A DNA stretch of 64,000 nt from Streptomyces sp. WZ-12 (GCF_028898845.1 NZ_CP118574.1:4189001-4253000), one strand, 5' to 3'. Positions 36,772 to 44,077 are shown, counted from the stretch's first letter. Notes: generated by a model from the letters alone, not told the origin. Numbers and translations: made by a program.

Positions 36772-37857
36772 ATGAAGCAATCCCACATCGCCATGTTCAG
36801 CGTGGGGGCCCACGGGCACGTCAACCCCAGCCTCGACGTCATCCGCGCGCTCGTCGCCCGCGGCCACCGCGTCACCTACGCCATCCCCCCGTCCTTCGCC
36901 GCCACCGTCGCCGCCACCGGCGCCGAGCCCCGGACGTACACCACCACGCTCCCCGCCCCCGACGACCCGGACGCCTGGGACGGCCAACTCCTGGACCACC
37001 TCAGGCTGTTCCTCGCCGACGCCGGCCGCGCCCTCCCCCAACTCCTCGCCGCCTACCGGGACGACCGCCCCGACCTGATCCTCTACGACCCGATGGCCTA
37101 CGCGGCCCGCGCCCTCGCCGACCGCTGGCGCATCCCCGCCGTCCAACTCTCCCCGCACGCCGTCCCCTGGAACGGCTACGAAGAGGACATCGCCGCCGAA
37201 CTCGCCGCCCGGCCCCCCGGCGACACCACACCCCCCGCCCACGCCTGGCTCGCCCAGACCGGCCTCGGCCCCAGCCGCGCCGCCCGCCGCCCCGACCGCT
37301 GCCTGGCGCTCATCTCCACCCTCCTCCAGCCCCACCCCGACCGCGTCGACCCCACCGTCTACACCTTCACCGGCCCCTGCTGGAACACCCACGCCCCCGA
37401 CTTCTACCGCGCCTGCATCGCCGCCTTCGGCGACCACCCCGACTGGCACGTCGTCCTCCACACCGGCCGCAACACCACCCCACCCCTCCCCGACGCCCTC
37501 CCCGCCAACATCGAGGCCCACCCCTGGGTCCCCCAACGCTCCGTCCTCGACCACGCCGACGCCTTCCTCACCCACGCCGGCGCCAGCAGCGCCCACGAGG
37601 CCCTCGCCCGCGGCGTCCCGATGGTCACCGTCCCCCAGGCCGCCGACCAATTCGGCAACGCCGCCCTCCTCACCAACCTCGGCATAGCCCGCCACGTCCC
37701 CAAAGCCTCCGCCACCCCCGAAACCCTCCGCAACGCCGTCCTCACCCTCCTCAACGACCCCGCCCTCCCCCACCACACCACCCGCATCCTCAACCACCTC
37801 TCCACCGAACCCGGCACCCCCCAAGCCACCACCCTCATAGAGTCCGAACTCCCCTGA
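36772..37857 (+). CDS. MGT/OleD-type glycosyltransferase with internal deletion
   Basis: 361 residues, starting MKQSHIAMFSVGAHGHVNPS, closely like macrolide-inactivating glycosyltransferases. THAGASSAHEAL and VPQAADQFGNAALL near 260-300 are the donor-site signature. OleD-like enzymes run to roughly 400 residues or more. Here YTFTGPCW passes straight into THAPDFYRACIAAFG, so about 30 residues are missing. That segment includes the strand and G-S loop opening the C-terminal Rossmann half. The frame is open and clean, so this is an in-frame loss, and activity is doubtful. It is the last cluster gene before the AICE. Confidence 0.82.
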   Translation: MKQSHIAMFSVGAHGHVNPSLDVIRALVARGHRVTYAIPPSFAATVAATGAEPRTYTTTLPAPDDPDAWDGQLLDHLRLFLADAGRALPQLLAAYRDDRPDLILYDPMAYAARALADRWRIPAVQLSPHAVPWNGYEEDIAAELAARPPGDTTPPAHAWLAQTGLGPSRAARRPDRCLALISTLLQPHPDRVDPTVYTFTGPCWNTHAPDFYRACIAAFGDHPDWHVVLHTGRNTTPPLPDALPANIEAHPWVPQRSVLDHADAFLTHAGASSAHEALARGVPMVTVPQAADQFGNAALLTNLGIARHVPKASATPETLRNAVLTLLNDPALPHHTTRILNHLSTEPGTPQATTLIESELP

Positions 37858-37872
37858 CCCCCAACACAAAAA

Positions 37873-37907
37873 AGCCCGGGCCAGACATCAACTGTCTGAC
37901 CCGGGCT
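37873..37907. terminator. Terminator at the right end of the cluster
   Basis: AGCCCGGG then CAGACA pair with TGTCTG then CCCGGGCT around a 5-nt loop, with one bulged mismatch between the two helices. It ends the 27.6-37.9 kb block and lies 9 bp before the attL repeat. Confidence 0.8.
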
Positions 37908-37915
37908 CCCCAACA

Positions 37916-37959
37916 GAGCCGCCTTCGGGATTCGAACCCGAGACCTACGCATTACGAGT
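37916..37959 (-). repeat. attL: 44-bp copy of the tRNA-Thr 3' half
   Basis: Identical to 56550-56593. It contains the anticodon loop, T-arm and acceptor 3' strand of tRNA-Thr on the minus strand but no 5' half, so it is not a functional tRNA. It would recombine with attR on excision. Confidence 0.95.
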
Positions 37960-38204
37960 TGTCCGTTCTTGTTCCGTCAGTATCCGCCGGAGTCCGCGAG
38001 CAGGGTCGAGCGCCTGGTCGGATGCCTGATAGGTCACTGGCGGACGTTCGTGGACGGGCTCGGAACGACGGGGAAGTGAGACCGCAACTGAGACTGCAAG
38101 CGCATGCTCTCAATGTCGTACGGGACGACTCCGACGCCGCCTGCCCACCCTTCGGCCGCTACGTGCGACCCTGGCAGCAGTCGTCGCTCCCGGAAGGAGG
38201 TGCC

Positions 38205-38648
38205 GTGGCGGAGTCCAGCCCGCGCGGAACCTATCTACTCATCGCCGATGCGCTGCGAAAGGACATCGAGAAGGGATTGGAAGGGGACGCGCTCCCGTCC
38301 GAAACCGCTCTTATGCGGACGCATGACGTCTCGCGTAACACCATCCGGCGCGCGCTCAAGACTCTGGAGGCGGAGAGGCTCGTCACCTCCGTTCCCGGCG
38401 CCGGCTGGCGGGTGTCCAGCAAACCCATAAGGCCGCTCATCGACCGCATGACCGATCTGATCGCGGAGGATTCGCTGACGGTAGGCGACAACTACCCGTC
38501 GGAGTCGAAGCTGTGCGAGCGCTTCGGTGCCTCCCGAACAGCGATCCGGCATGCCCTCGCTCAGATGGAGGGAACCGGCCTGCTCGCGACGGTCCACGGC
38601 AAGGGCCGCACCGTTCGCGCTCTCCCGACGAATCTGGAGGATACGTAG
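38205..38648 (+). CDS. GntR-family regulator with two winged-HTH domains and no effector domain
   Basis: 147 residues from GTG with AAGGAGG four bases upstream. Two GntR DNA-binding domains follow one another. Domain 1 (about 8-68) has ALPSETALMRTHDVSRNTIRRAL. Domain 2 (about 75-140) has YPSESKLCERFGASRTAIRHAL. There is no FCD or UTRA ligand domain. AICEs and related plasmids use GntR repressors (KorSA in pSAM2) to silence transfer and replication, and its position at the end of the element fits that role. Codon use is less GC-rich than in the cluster genes. Confidence 0.82.
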   Translation: MAESSPRGTYLLIADALRKDIEKGLEGDALPSETALMRTHDVSRNTIRRALKTLEAERLVTSVPGAGWRVSSKPIRPLIDRMTDLIAEDSLTVGDNYPSESKLCERFGASRTAIRHALAQMEGTGLLATVHGKGRTVRALPTNLEDT

Positions 38649-38650
38649 CC

Positions 38651-39229
38651 TTGGCACCCATGGGGCTTACCGAGTGGGCGTACTCGCTCTCTGAATCGAT
38701 GTTGGCCGACCCGTTGCCGCGCCGCTGGGCACACTCCCTTGGTGTCGCCAAGCGGGCTCGTTCCCTGAGCCCGATCCTCGGTGTAGACGCCGAACTATTG
38801 GAGGCCGCGGCCGTCCTTCACGACATCGGGTACTCCCCCTCCATCGCCACGACCGGCTTCCACCCGCTCGACGGTGGTCGCTTCCTCCGCGACCAGGAGG
38901 GGGCCGACGACCGAGTCGTGCGGCTCGTGGCTCATCACTCCTGCGCACTCTTGGAGGCGGAGGAGCGGGGGCTCCGGCATGAGCTGGAGTCCGAGTTCGA
39001 GCTGGAGAGGCCGGAGCTGGTGGACGCACTCATCGTCTCCGACATGACGACGACGCCTGACGGCGAGCACACCACGCCAGCCGCACGGCTGGAGGAGATC
39101 GTGCAACGGTACGGCCCGGACACGATCGTTGGCCGTTTCATCCAGCGAGCGGCGCCGGAGATCTACGCCGCGAACGAGCGTGTGGAGCTCCGGATGGCTT
39201 CCACCGCAGCCGACGCTCAGCCGATGTAG
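38651..39229 (+). CDS. HD-domain phosphohydrolase
   Basis: 192 residues from TTG (GGAGG ten bases upstream); ATG at 38660 is the alternative. RRWAHSLGVAKRA, LHDIGYS and AHHSC give the H...HD...H/D metal ligands of HD hydrolases, which act on nucleotides or phosphate esters. It follows the GntR gene by 2 bp and converges, with a 13-bp overlap, on the Nudix gene. The substrate is unknown. Confidence 0.75.
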   Translation: MAPMGLTEWAYSLSESMLADPLPRRWAHSLGVAKRARSLSPILGVDAELLEAAAVLHDIGYSPSIATTGFHPLDGGRFLRDQEGADDRVVRLVAHHSCALLEAEERGLRHELESEFELERPELVDALIVSDMTTTPDGEHTTPAARLEEIVQRYGPDTIVGRFIQRAAPEIYAANERVELRMASTAADAQPM

Positions 39230-39690
39230 GGCTGCGGCCGGGTCTCGTCCAGGCCGTGCGCGATGCGCAGTCGCATGGACGGATGGATGTCCAGCCCATC
39301 GAGATCCGCCGGGGCCACCCAGCGGACCTCCTTCGATTCACTGCTGGTCCGGAGAGAACCCCCAACTGGATGGGCCCGGAAGCAGATAGAGAACTGCTGT
39401 CGCACTTCACCGTCGTCGTAGGCGAGGACGTGATCGGGGTCGGTGTAGAGCCCGACGATGTTGTCGACCTCGACGCGGATCCCGGTCTCTTCCTCCACCT
39501 CACGGACGGCCGTAGCTCCGATCCTCTCGCCGATGTCGTGGCCTCCACCGGGGAGCGCCCACAGGTTGTTGTCCGTCTTGTGGATCAGGAGAAGCTGCCC
39601 CTGGCCATTGCGGACCACGACTGTCACGGAGGGCACCACCGAGTTGGCCTTGGGCGCCTTCGGGTCGCGGAAGTAGTCGATCCGGCTCAT
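39217..39690 (-). CDS. Nudix hydrolase (possible Pif-like immunity factor)
   Basis: 157 residues. The Nudix box is complete: GGHDIGERIG then AVREVEEETGI. Nudix enzymes cleave nucleoside diphosphates linked to X. In pSAM2 the Pif protein, which blocks transfer into cells that already carry the element, has a Nudix motif. Its location in the regulatory module makes a similar role possible, but this is inference. It overlaps the upstream HTH gene by 4 bp (ATGA), so they are one leftward operon. Confidence 0.82.
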   Translation of the reverse strand: MSRIDYFRDPKAPKANSVVPSVTVVVRNGQGQLLLIHKTDNNLWALPGGGHDIGERIGATAVREVEEETGIRVEVDNIVGLYTDPDHVLAYDDGEVRQQFSICFRAHPVGGSLRTSSESKEVRWVAPADLDGLDIHPSMRLRIAHGLDETRPQPYIG

Positions 39691-40457
39691 GCGCCCGATC
39701 CTCGCAGGTTAGTGGGCGAGGAGATGGGGCGGGCGCCCTCCCAGATACGTTCGACGCTCTCCGCGTAGGCGTCGAAGAGCTCCCCTCCGGGGACACGCTG
39801 CAGATGCAGGACAGGGGCCATGTAGGCGCCGACGCCGTAAAGGTGCCCGTTCGCCAGCATCGCGTCATCGGCACGGTAGATCGAGTTGTAGAGCGTGGTG
39901 GAGTGCAGCCGGAACTCCACCCCTGGAAGCCTGAACAACGACGAGTAGTTCACCAGCGCATTGCGAATCTTGCTTGCCATCGCGCCATCGATGCCCTCGT
40001 CCTCGCCGCGCACGGCGACGGCGGCCGAGTCGGGGTCGCCGAGCATGAACCGGATCCGTAGGCCATCGGCCGACTTTTCCTTCACCACTTGGTGGAACTC
40101 GGCGTCCTCAGTGAGCCAAAAGCCCGAGTAGACGAGCACGTCGAAGTGCCGCGTGGCTCCGGCGTAGAGCTGCGGCCAAAGCCGATTCGGTACGACAGAG
40201 CGGTGCGGGTAGAGCTGGACAAGCTCAGCGTTACCTGCCTCAGTCACCTCCGCCGACGTCCGCTCTTCTGGCCAGAGGTAGGACACTTCCCGCCGCAAAA
40301 GGGATGCTGTCGCGTACTTGTACCGGCGGTACGGCTGACGCTTGGGCTCATTGACCCAGCGCTCCACTGTCTTCGCCGACACCCCTAGGCGATCAGCAAC
40401 CTGATCAAGCGTCATGCCGCTTTCGACGATCGCGCCGCGCAACCGCTCATTGGCCAT
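39687..40457 (-). CDS. HTH (Xre-type) regulator with C-terminal domain of unknown function
   Basis: 256 residues, ATG with GGGGGAG upstream. An N-terminal HTH (TLDQVADRLGVSAKTVERWV, about 15-35) is followed by a ~190-residue domain (HFDVLVYSGFWLTED, RIRFMLGDPDS, GVEFRLHSTTLYNSIYRADD). That arrangement of short strands recalls phospholipase-D-like or DUF5919-type domains of Streptomyces regulators. It probably regulates itself and the facing promoter to its right. It is the first gene of the leftward pair with the Nudix gene. Confidence 0.75.
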   Translation of the reverse strand: MANERLRGAIVESGMTLDQVADRLGVSAKTVERWVNEPKRQPYRRYKYATASLLRREVSYLWPEERTSAEVTEAGNAELVQLYPHRSVVPNRLWPQLYAGATRHFDVLVYSGFWLTEDAEFHQVVKEKSADGLRIRFMLGDPDSAAVAVRGEDEGIDGAMASKIRNALVNYSSLFRLPGVEFRLHSTTLYNSIYRADDAMLANGHLYGVGAYMAPVLHLQRVPGGELFDAYAESVERIWEGARPISSPTNLRGSGA

Positions 40458-40649
40458 GCCGTGCACTCCCCCCGAGGGACGACTTGGGACGACTCCACCG
40501 TAGCGAAGGCGTCCCGGAGTTGGGCAAGCACGGAGTTCATCGTCGCGTCTGGTCAAGCCACGCTTGAGGCAACTCGGCGGGGCGGACTCGCGAAGTCAAA
40601 GAAACCAAAGGACTTGACTCCGCGAACTATCCACCCCACCATAAGGAAC

Positions 40650-40666
40650 AGGTACTACATGTACCT
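40650..40666. promoter_or_regulatory. Candidate operator: AGGTAC-N5-GTACCT
   Basis: A perfect 6-bp inverted repeat with a 5-nt spacer, about 190 bp from the HTH regulator start and just downstream of a TTGACT -35-like sequence. A dimeric GntR or HTH repressor is the natural candidate ligand. No second copy was noticed. Confidence 0.4.
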
Positions 40667-41200
40667 CACGCCCGGAGGGCTCCGCACTGGCGGATCAGCT
40701 CGATGGAAGCGTCCGTTCGTTGAGAACTTCACAGCGTGCCGTCCCAGCCACCTGCACACGGGTGGTCGATGGGGCCGCCTCCAGCCCAGCAGTGCTGGGC
40801 CCGGGAGGTCACCTCCAGCCCTCGCAAGGCTCGGGAGGTAGCTCGGAGCGATCCGGGCAACAGGACGCCGTCCCCTGTCGTGGGCGGCCCGGGGCTACTC
40901 ACCTCCCCGGGGTGAAAAAAGGAGCGTCGCCCACTGACCTTCGGGAGTAGGTGACGAGTCGCCGCTACCCCGGCCTTTTGGTCGGCGGTGTCCGGCGGCT
41001 ACGGACCACCCGAGTCCGAGCTACCGGAAGGGGACCCGCTCATGGGTCGCCGAAGTACCTAGGGCGCTGACCGCCGTTGGACCAACGCGGCAGCATCGAG
41101 CCCTTTGCGTCCCGCCCACTGCCGGCATCGGAGTCATCCGGGTGCCGGCGGTGCGCGATTCATCCGGAGCAACCGCGGGCTATCCGCGGCCGGTTGCCTC

Positions 41201-41236
41201 CCCCGCCCGTCCGGCCTTTTTGCCGTACGGGCGGGG
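41201..41236. repeat. Dispersed hairpin element, copy A
   Basis: CCCCGCCCGT at 41201-41210 pairs with ACGGGCGGGG at 41227-41236; CGGC/GCCG extends the helix past one C-T mismatch, leaving a 6-nt loop. It is flanked by GGTTGCCTC on the left and GGGGAGTCGCGA on the right, features shared with copies B to D. It lies 97 bp before the gene at 41334. Confidence 0.7.
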
Positions 41237-41333
41237 TGTGGGGAGTCGCGATGCGCTCCACGCAAAAAGGTGCGCCGTCCGGGAGGCAACCCGGACGGCG
41301 CGCGCCACAGGCACCTGTAGAGAGGAACTACCT

Positions 41334-41456
41334 GTGAACGCCCACAGCATGACACCTCACGCTGCCGTCACGCACCTGACCGAGGACGAGCGCCGTGAGC
41401 TGTCGGACAAGGTCCGTGAGGCCAACCGGCGCTCCAGCAACGGGGGCGGCCGGTGA
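41334..41456 (+). CDS. Small hypothetical protein (40 aa)
   Basis: GTG start with AGAGG upstream; the product ends LTEDERRELSDKVREANRRSSNGGGR, a short charged helix. Its start fits the leaderless hairpin region upstream, and its stop overlaps the next small ORF by 4 bp (GTGA). No function is recognised. Similar tiny genes are usual in this part of AICEs. Confidence 0.55.
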   Translation: MNAHSMTPHAAVTHLTEDERRELSDKVREANRRSSNGGGR

Positions 41457-41545
41457 GCGAGCCCGACCCGCAGCACGACCGCGCATCTGAGCCCTGCGAC
41501 GAGCTGCCGCCGCTTCCTCAACGTGAGCCCGGCGGCTCCCTGTAG
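41453..41545 (+). CDS. Very small ORF (30 aa), translationally coupled
   Basis: GTG overlapping the previous stop, 30 residues (SEPDPQHDRASEPCDELPP). Support is only the 4-bp overlap, so it could be chance. Confidence 0.3.
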   Translation: MSEPDPQHDRASEPCDELPPLPQREPGGSL

Positions 41546-41590
41546 AGGCCCAGCCCCGGACCCGCCGTGCGTGGCGGGCGGTTGCCTCCT

Positions 41591-41621
41591 CCGTCCGTCC
41601 GGCCCACGGCCGTACGGACGG
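41591..41621. repeat. Dispersed hairpin element, copy B
   Basis: CCGTCCGT at 41591-41598 pairs with ACGGACGG at 41614-41621, then CGGC/GCCG across the same C-T mismatch as copy A, with a 5-nt loop. Flanks are GGTTGCCTCC and GGGAGCCGCGAG. Relative to copy A one C-G pair has become T-A, a compensatory change. It lies 47 bp before the gene at 41669. Confidence 0.7.
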
Positions 41622-41668
41622 GGTTGCAGGGAGCCGCGAGGGCTTCACCACCACTGGGAGGACTGCTC

Positions 41669-41848
41669 ATGAACCGCCTGAAGAAGGCCGCCGCCGACAA
41701 CCGCGAAGCCGCCGCCGTCCAGCGGGCCCACGGCCGTGAGGACACGGCGCGGCGCCTGGAGGCCCGCGCCGACGAGCTGGAGTCCGGGCGGGTCACCGAC
41801 CGCACGGACGCGGTGATCGGGCTCATCGGCTGGGCGCGGCGCCGCTGA
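41669..41848 (+). CDS. Small hypothetical protein (59 aa), charged helix
   Basis: ATG preceded by GGGAGGA; MNRLKKAAADNREAAAV continues as an Ala/Arg/Glu-rich helix with RRLEARADELES and ends WARRR. There are no cysteines or membrane segments. The function is unknown; it is part of the small-gene tract of the AICE. Confidence 0.65.
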   Translation: MNRLKKAAADNREAAAVQRAHGREDTARRLEARADELESGRVTDRTDAVIGLIGWARRR

Positions 41849-41911
41849 CCTGATCGCCGCCGCACTGGCCGCCTAAGACATCCACATCCCGCCCCGCCGA
41901 TAGGAGTTCTC

Positions 41912-42292
41912 ATGGCTGCTGTCGAGATCGTTTCGTTCGGCTACCTGCACAACGCCCCGCCCCCAGCGCACCTGACCATCGACCTGCGCGAGCACTTCCG
42001 TGACCCGCACGTGTCGCCGGAGCTGCGGTACATGACCGCGGCCGACGAGCCGGTACGCGCCGCAGTGCTCAACACCCCGGGCATCACGGCACTGGTGGAG
42101 GCCACGGCGACGGCGGTCGCGGCGTTCGCTGCCGGCCCGAGTGCCGGGGTCGTGACCGTCGCCGACGGATGTGCCGGCGGTCGGCACCGGGCCCCGACCT
42201 TCGCGCTCGTCCTGGCCGAGCGTCTGACGGCCGCTGGACACCGCGTGAGCGTCCGCCACCGCGACCTGGACAAGCCGGTCGTTCAGCGCTGA
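41912..42292 (+). CDS. RapZ C-terminal-domain-like protein
   Basis: 126 residues. VEIVSFGYLHNAPPPAHLTIDLREHFRDP and DGCAGGRHRAPTFALVLAERL match the C-terminal, RNA-binding half of RapZ (GCTGG-HRS region), without the N-terminal P-loop kinase-like half. In enteric bacteria RapZ delivers a small RNA to RNase E. A stand-alone copy on an AICE may bind RNA or a sugar-phosphate ligand, but its role is unknown. AGGAG precedes the ATG. Confidence 0.75.
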   Translation: MAAVEIVSFGYLHNAPPPAHLTIDLREHFRDPHVSPELRYMTAADEPVRAAVLNTPGITALVEATATAVAAFAAGPSAGVVTVADGCAGGRHRAPTFALVLAERLTAAGHRVSVRHRDLDKPVVQR

Positions 42293-42343
42293 ACGGCTGC
42301 CCGATCCGCCTGTCTCGCACGGGCGGTGAGGGGAACCGTTCAG
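42289..42343. repeat. Dispersed hairpin element, copy D
   Basis: Inner stem CCGCCTGT (42306-42313) with ACGGGCGG (42319-42326), 5-nt loop. It is framed by GGCTGCCC and GAGGGGAACC as in the other copies. An extra outer stem CTGAACGG (42289-42296) with CCGTTCAG (42336-42343) covers the stop codon of the RapZ-like gene. It lies 33 bp before the gene at 42377. Confidence 0.6.
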
Positions 42344-42376
42344 TGTTCCGCCGCAACCTGAGTAGGAGACAACGTC

Positions 42377-42556
42377 ATGGCATGGTTCAACAAGGCTTCG
42401 GACGCAGACCTCGTGCAGGGCATGGAACTGGCTTCTTCCGCTGCGGAAGAGGCGCGTCAGAACGGTGACAAGGAACGAGAGGCCGCGTTCCACGAGGACC
42501 TGAATGGAATGCTCGACGAGTCCGAGCGTCGCGGCTTCTCCCGCTGGGGCCGCTGA
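42377..42556 (+). CDS. Small hypothetical protein (59 aa)
   Basis: ATG with AGGAGAC upstream; MAWFNKASDADLVQGMELA then a charged helix with EEARQNGDKEREAAFHEDL and ending GFSRWGR. No known domain. It is followed at once by a terminator hairpin. Confidence 0.65.
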   Translation: MAWFNKASDADLVQGMELASSAAEEARQNGDKEREAAFHEDLNGMLDESERRGFSRWGR

Positions 42557-42573
42557 ACACCGAGTCCGCAGAG

Positions 42574-42599
42574 AAGGCCCGCACCACGGTGCGGGCCTT
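42574..42599. terminator. Terminator hairpin, 11-bp perfect stem
   Basis: AAGGCCCGCAC pairs with GTGCGGGCCTT around a CACG loop, with further partial pairing (CGCAGAG/CTGCG) outside. It separates the small gene at 42377 from that at 42648. Confidence 0.75.
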
Positions 42600-42647
42600 C
42601 TGCGTGCACGGCGGCCGCCACCGGCCGCTCTCACCCAAGGAGCAGAC

Positions 42648-42851
42648 ATGGCCCGCAAGACCACGATCATCGTCAACGGCGACGTCGGCGCAACGGTCAT
42701 CTCCGGTACCACCGGCACGGTCGCCCTCAACGGCGACATCCACCAGGGCGACACCGGCCCGAGCAAGGACACCGGCAACCGGTCCTTCTCCGGCACGGGG
42801 ATGACGGTCATCGAGGGTGACAACCACGGCACCATCTCCCGGTCCTTCTGA
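42648..42851 (+). CDS. Small hypothetical protein (67 aa), Gly/Thr-rich beta pattern
   Basis: ATG with AAGGAG upstream. Alternating short strands such as IIVNGDVGATVISG, GTVALNGDIHQGD and MTVIEGDNHGTIS look like a small beta-solenoid or a secreted-type repeat, with no signal peptide. No assigned family. Confidence 0.65.
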   Translation: MARKTTIIVNGDVGATVISGTTGTVALNGDIHQGDTGPSKDTGNRSFSGTGMTVIEGDNHGTISRSF

Positions 42852-42859
42852 CGCACACC

Positions 42860-42908
42860 GCCCCGGCATCCAGCCGTGAAGGGCGCCGGATCGAATCCGG
42901 CCCGGGGC
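42860..42908 (+). other. tRNA-like minihelix (acceptor plus T-arm geometry)
   Basis: GCCCCGG (42860-42866) pairs with CCGGGGC (42902-42908). Directly before the latter is a 5-bp stem GCCGG/CCGGC around the 7-nt loop ATCGAAT, which is one base from the canonical TTCGAAT. Seven-pair acceptor, five-pair T-stem and seven-base loop, stacked without a gap, are tRNA proportions. Only 18 nt lie where D and anticodon arms should be, so this is not a tRNA. It may be a relic or a mimic. Confidence 0.4.
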
Positions 42909-43032
42909 ACCGGCGCCTCCGCGCGCCCCGCCGCACCGCACGCATGCGGCTTCACCACCAACGGCACGCGGCCCCCGGGAGGCACCCCGAGAGCCGCTGA
43001 CAGGCCGTTCCGCTTGAGAGGAACCACGACCC

Positions 43033-43290
43033 ATGACCCAGATTACTGTCGCCGACGCCGCGTTGGCGTTCGCACCGTGGCTAGAGTCAACGGCCGCCGA
43101 ACTGGACGCCATCGACGCCGAGATGCCGCTCATCACGGCCCAGATGGACCTGTTGGACGCCTATCTCCCCGTCTTCGACCGCCCCGTCACGGAGTTGGAC
43201 GAGCGGCGCATCCGTCGGGCTCGCCGTCGGGTGCTGGCCGCGCGGCGGGCGCTGGCTAACCGCCTCAACACCGGTGGGGAGGCGGCGTGA
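43033..43290 (+). CDS. Small hypothetical protein (85 aa), DUF6284-like
   Basis: Helical: WLESTAAELDAIDAEMPLITAQMDLLDAYL then RRIRRARRRVLAARRALANRL. The pattern matches a small family common on Streptomyces AICEs that I believe is DUF6284. The role is unknown. It overlaps the next start, so it opens a coupled string of genes running to 47023. Confidence 0.7.
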   Translation: MTQITVADAALAFAPWLESTAAELDAIDAEMPLITAQMDLLDAYLPVFDRPVTELDERRIRRARRRVLAARRALANRLNTGGEAA

Positions 43291-43568
43291 TGGCGGACAC
43301 CTTCACTGCCCAGATGTCGAGCGCGCATGGCGGCTGGTGCGTGTACGTGGTGCGGCTCGACGTATCGAACTGGCCCGAGCACAACTGGGGCTGCACCGCT
43401 TCGATTCCCACGCCGGTCGAGCGCGCCGAAGCGCTGACTGCTCTCGGCTACGAGGTGACGGCCGGCGCCGAGTGGGAGTGGTTCGAGTACAGCGAGCTGG
43501 CCGAGGACTCGTCGAGCCCGGTGTGCCTGCTTGCCACCATCCCGGTTCGTCTGAAGGAGGCGCCGTGA
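43290..43568 (+). CDS. Small hypothetical protein (92 aa), DUF6303-like
   Basis: ATG within the previous stop (TGATG); a GTG three bases earlier is possible. GGWCVYVVRLDVSNWPEHNW and ALTALGYEV suggest a small alpha/beta fold. It resembles a hypothetical family frequent on AICEs (DUF6303, from memory). No catalytic motif. Confidence 0.65.
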   Translation: MADTFTAQMSSAHGGWCVYVVRLDVSNWPEHNWGCTASIPTPVERAEALTALGYEVTAGAEWEWFEYSELAEDSSSPVCLLATIPVRLKEAP

Positions 43569-44077
43569 TTCGCATCGTGACCCGCGCTCGTCTTGCCGCC
43601 CTTGAGCAGGCGGCTGAGGGCGCACAAGCCCGTACCGAAGAGGTACAGGACGCCGCGGCCGAGGCGGCGTCCTGCCACACGCGGTCGGCGCAGCGTCTGA
43701 GCGTGGCGTTGGCTGCGGCTCGCGCCGCCGCGGACGAGTACCAGGGCGACGCGGAGATTCTTCGGGTGGGCCTGGCGCACATGAAGGCTCAACTGGGCAC
43801 GGCCCGGGCGATGGTGGAGGAGCAGGCGGAGCGGATCAAGACCCTGCGCGCTGACCTCGCCACCATGAGCTGTGCGGTGGTGTTGCTGCGCTACGGCCGG
43901 TTGGACAGTGTCCACCCCGACGTAGCGGCCGCCAAGCGCCATGCCCGATCGCTTGGCGCGCCCGCCGACGGGTGGTGCCCGCCCACCGGGAAGCCCGCAT
44001 CCGAGCTGTCCTGGCGCGTCTGCCCACTCGGGAACTTCGTGATTCAGGCCGAGGTTTCGGAAGCGGGTGCGGCATGA
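43565..44077 (+). CDS. Coiled-coil hypothetical protein (170 aa)
   Basis: GTG overlapping the previous stop by 4 bp. Residues 8-115 form a long Ala/Glu/Arg coiled coil (ALEQAAEGAQARTEEVQDAA), with a C-terminal tail containing GWCPPTGKP. Its stop overlaps the membrane-protein start (ATGA). It may be an assembly partner of that protein. Confidence 0.65.
   Translation: MIRIVTRARLAALEQAAEGAQARTEEVQDAAAEAASCHTRSAQRLSVALAAARAAADEYQGDAEILRVGLAHMKAQLGTARAMVEEQAERIKTLRADLATMSCAVVLLRYGRLDSVHPDVAAAKRHARSLGAPADGWCPPTGKPASELSWRVCPLGNFVIQAEVSEAGAA

Larger units (their letters stand above)
40458..41333. other. Non-coding region with hairpins and a candidate operator
   Basis: 876 bp with no convincing gene; ORFs here lack GC3 bias and ribosome-binding sites. 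It holds a -35-like TTGACT at 40614-40619, the inverted repeat listed at 40650-40666, and several hairpins: GCCCAGC/GCTGGGC near 40788-40804, CCTCCCCGGGG near 40901-40911, and the one at 41201-41236. It should carry the main rightward promoter of the element and a long, possibly structured leader. Confidence 0.5.

Noticed and set aside
37916..37959. A second tRNA-Thr gene at the left end of the element
   Set aside because: Only the 3' half is present; no D-arm or 5' acceptor strand precedes it, so it is the attL repeat.
39256..39768. Plus-strand ORF opposite the Nudix gene
   Set aside because: The minus strand encodes a complete Nudix box and a coupled upstream gene; the plus-strand product has no family features.
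40461..41337. Several ORFs of 70-130 codons in the AICE leader region
   Set aside because: They lack third-position bias, plausible ribosome-binding sites and recognisable domains, and overlap hairpins.
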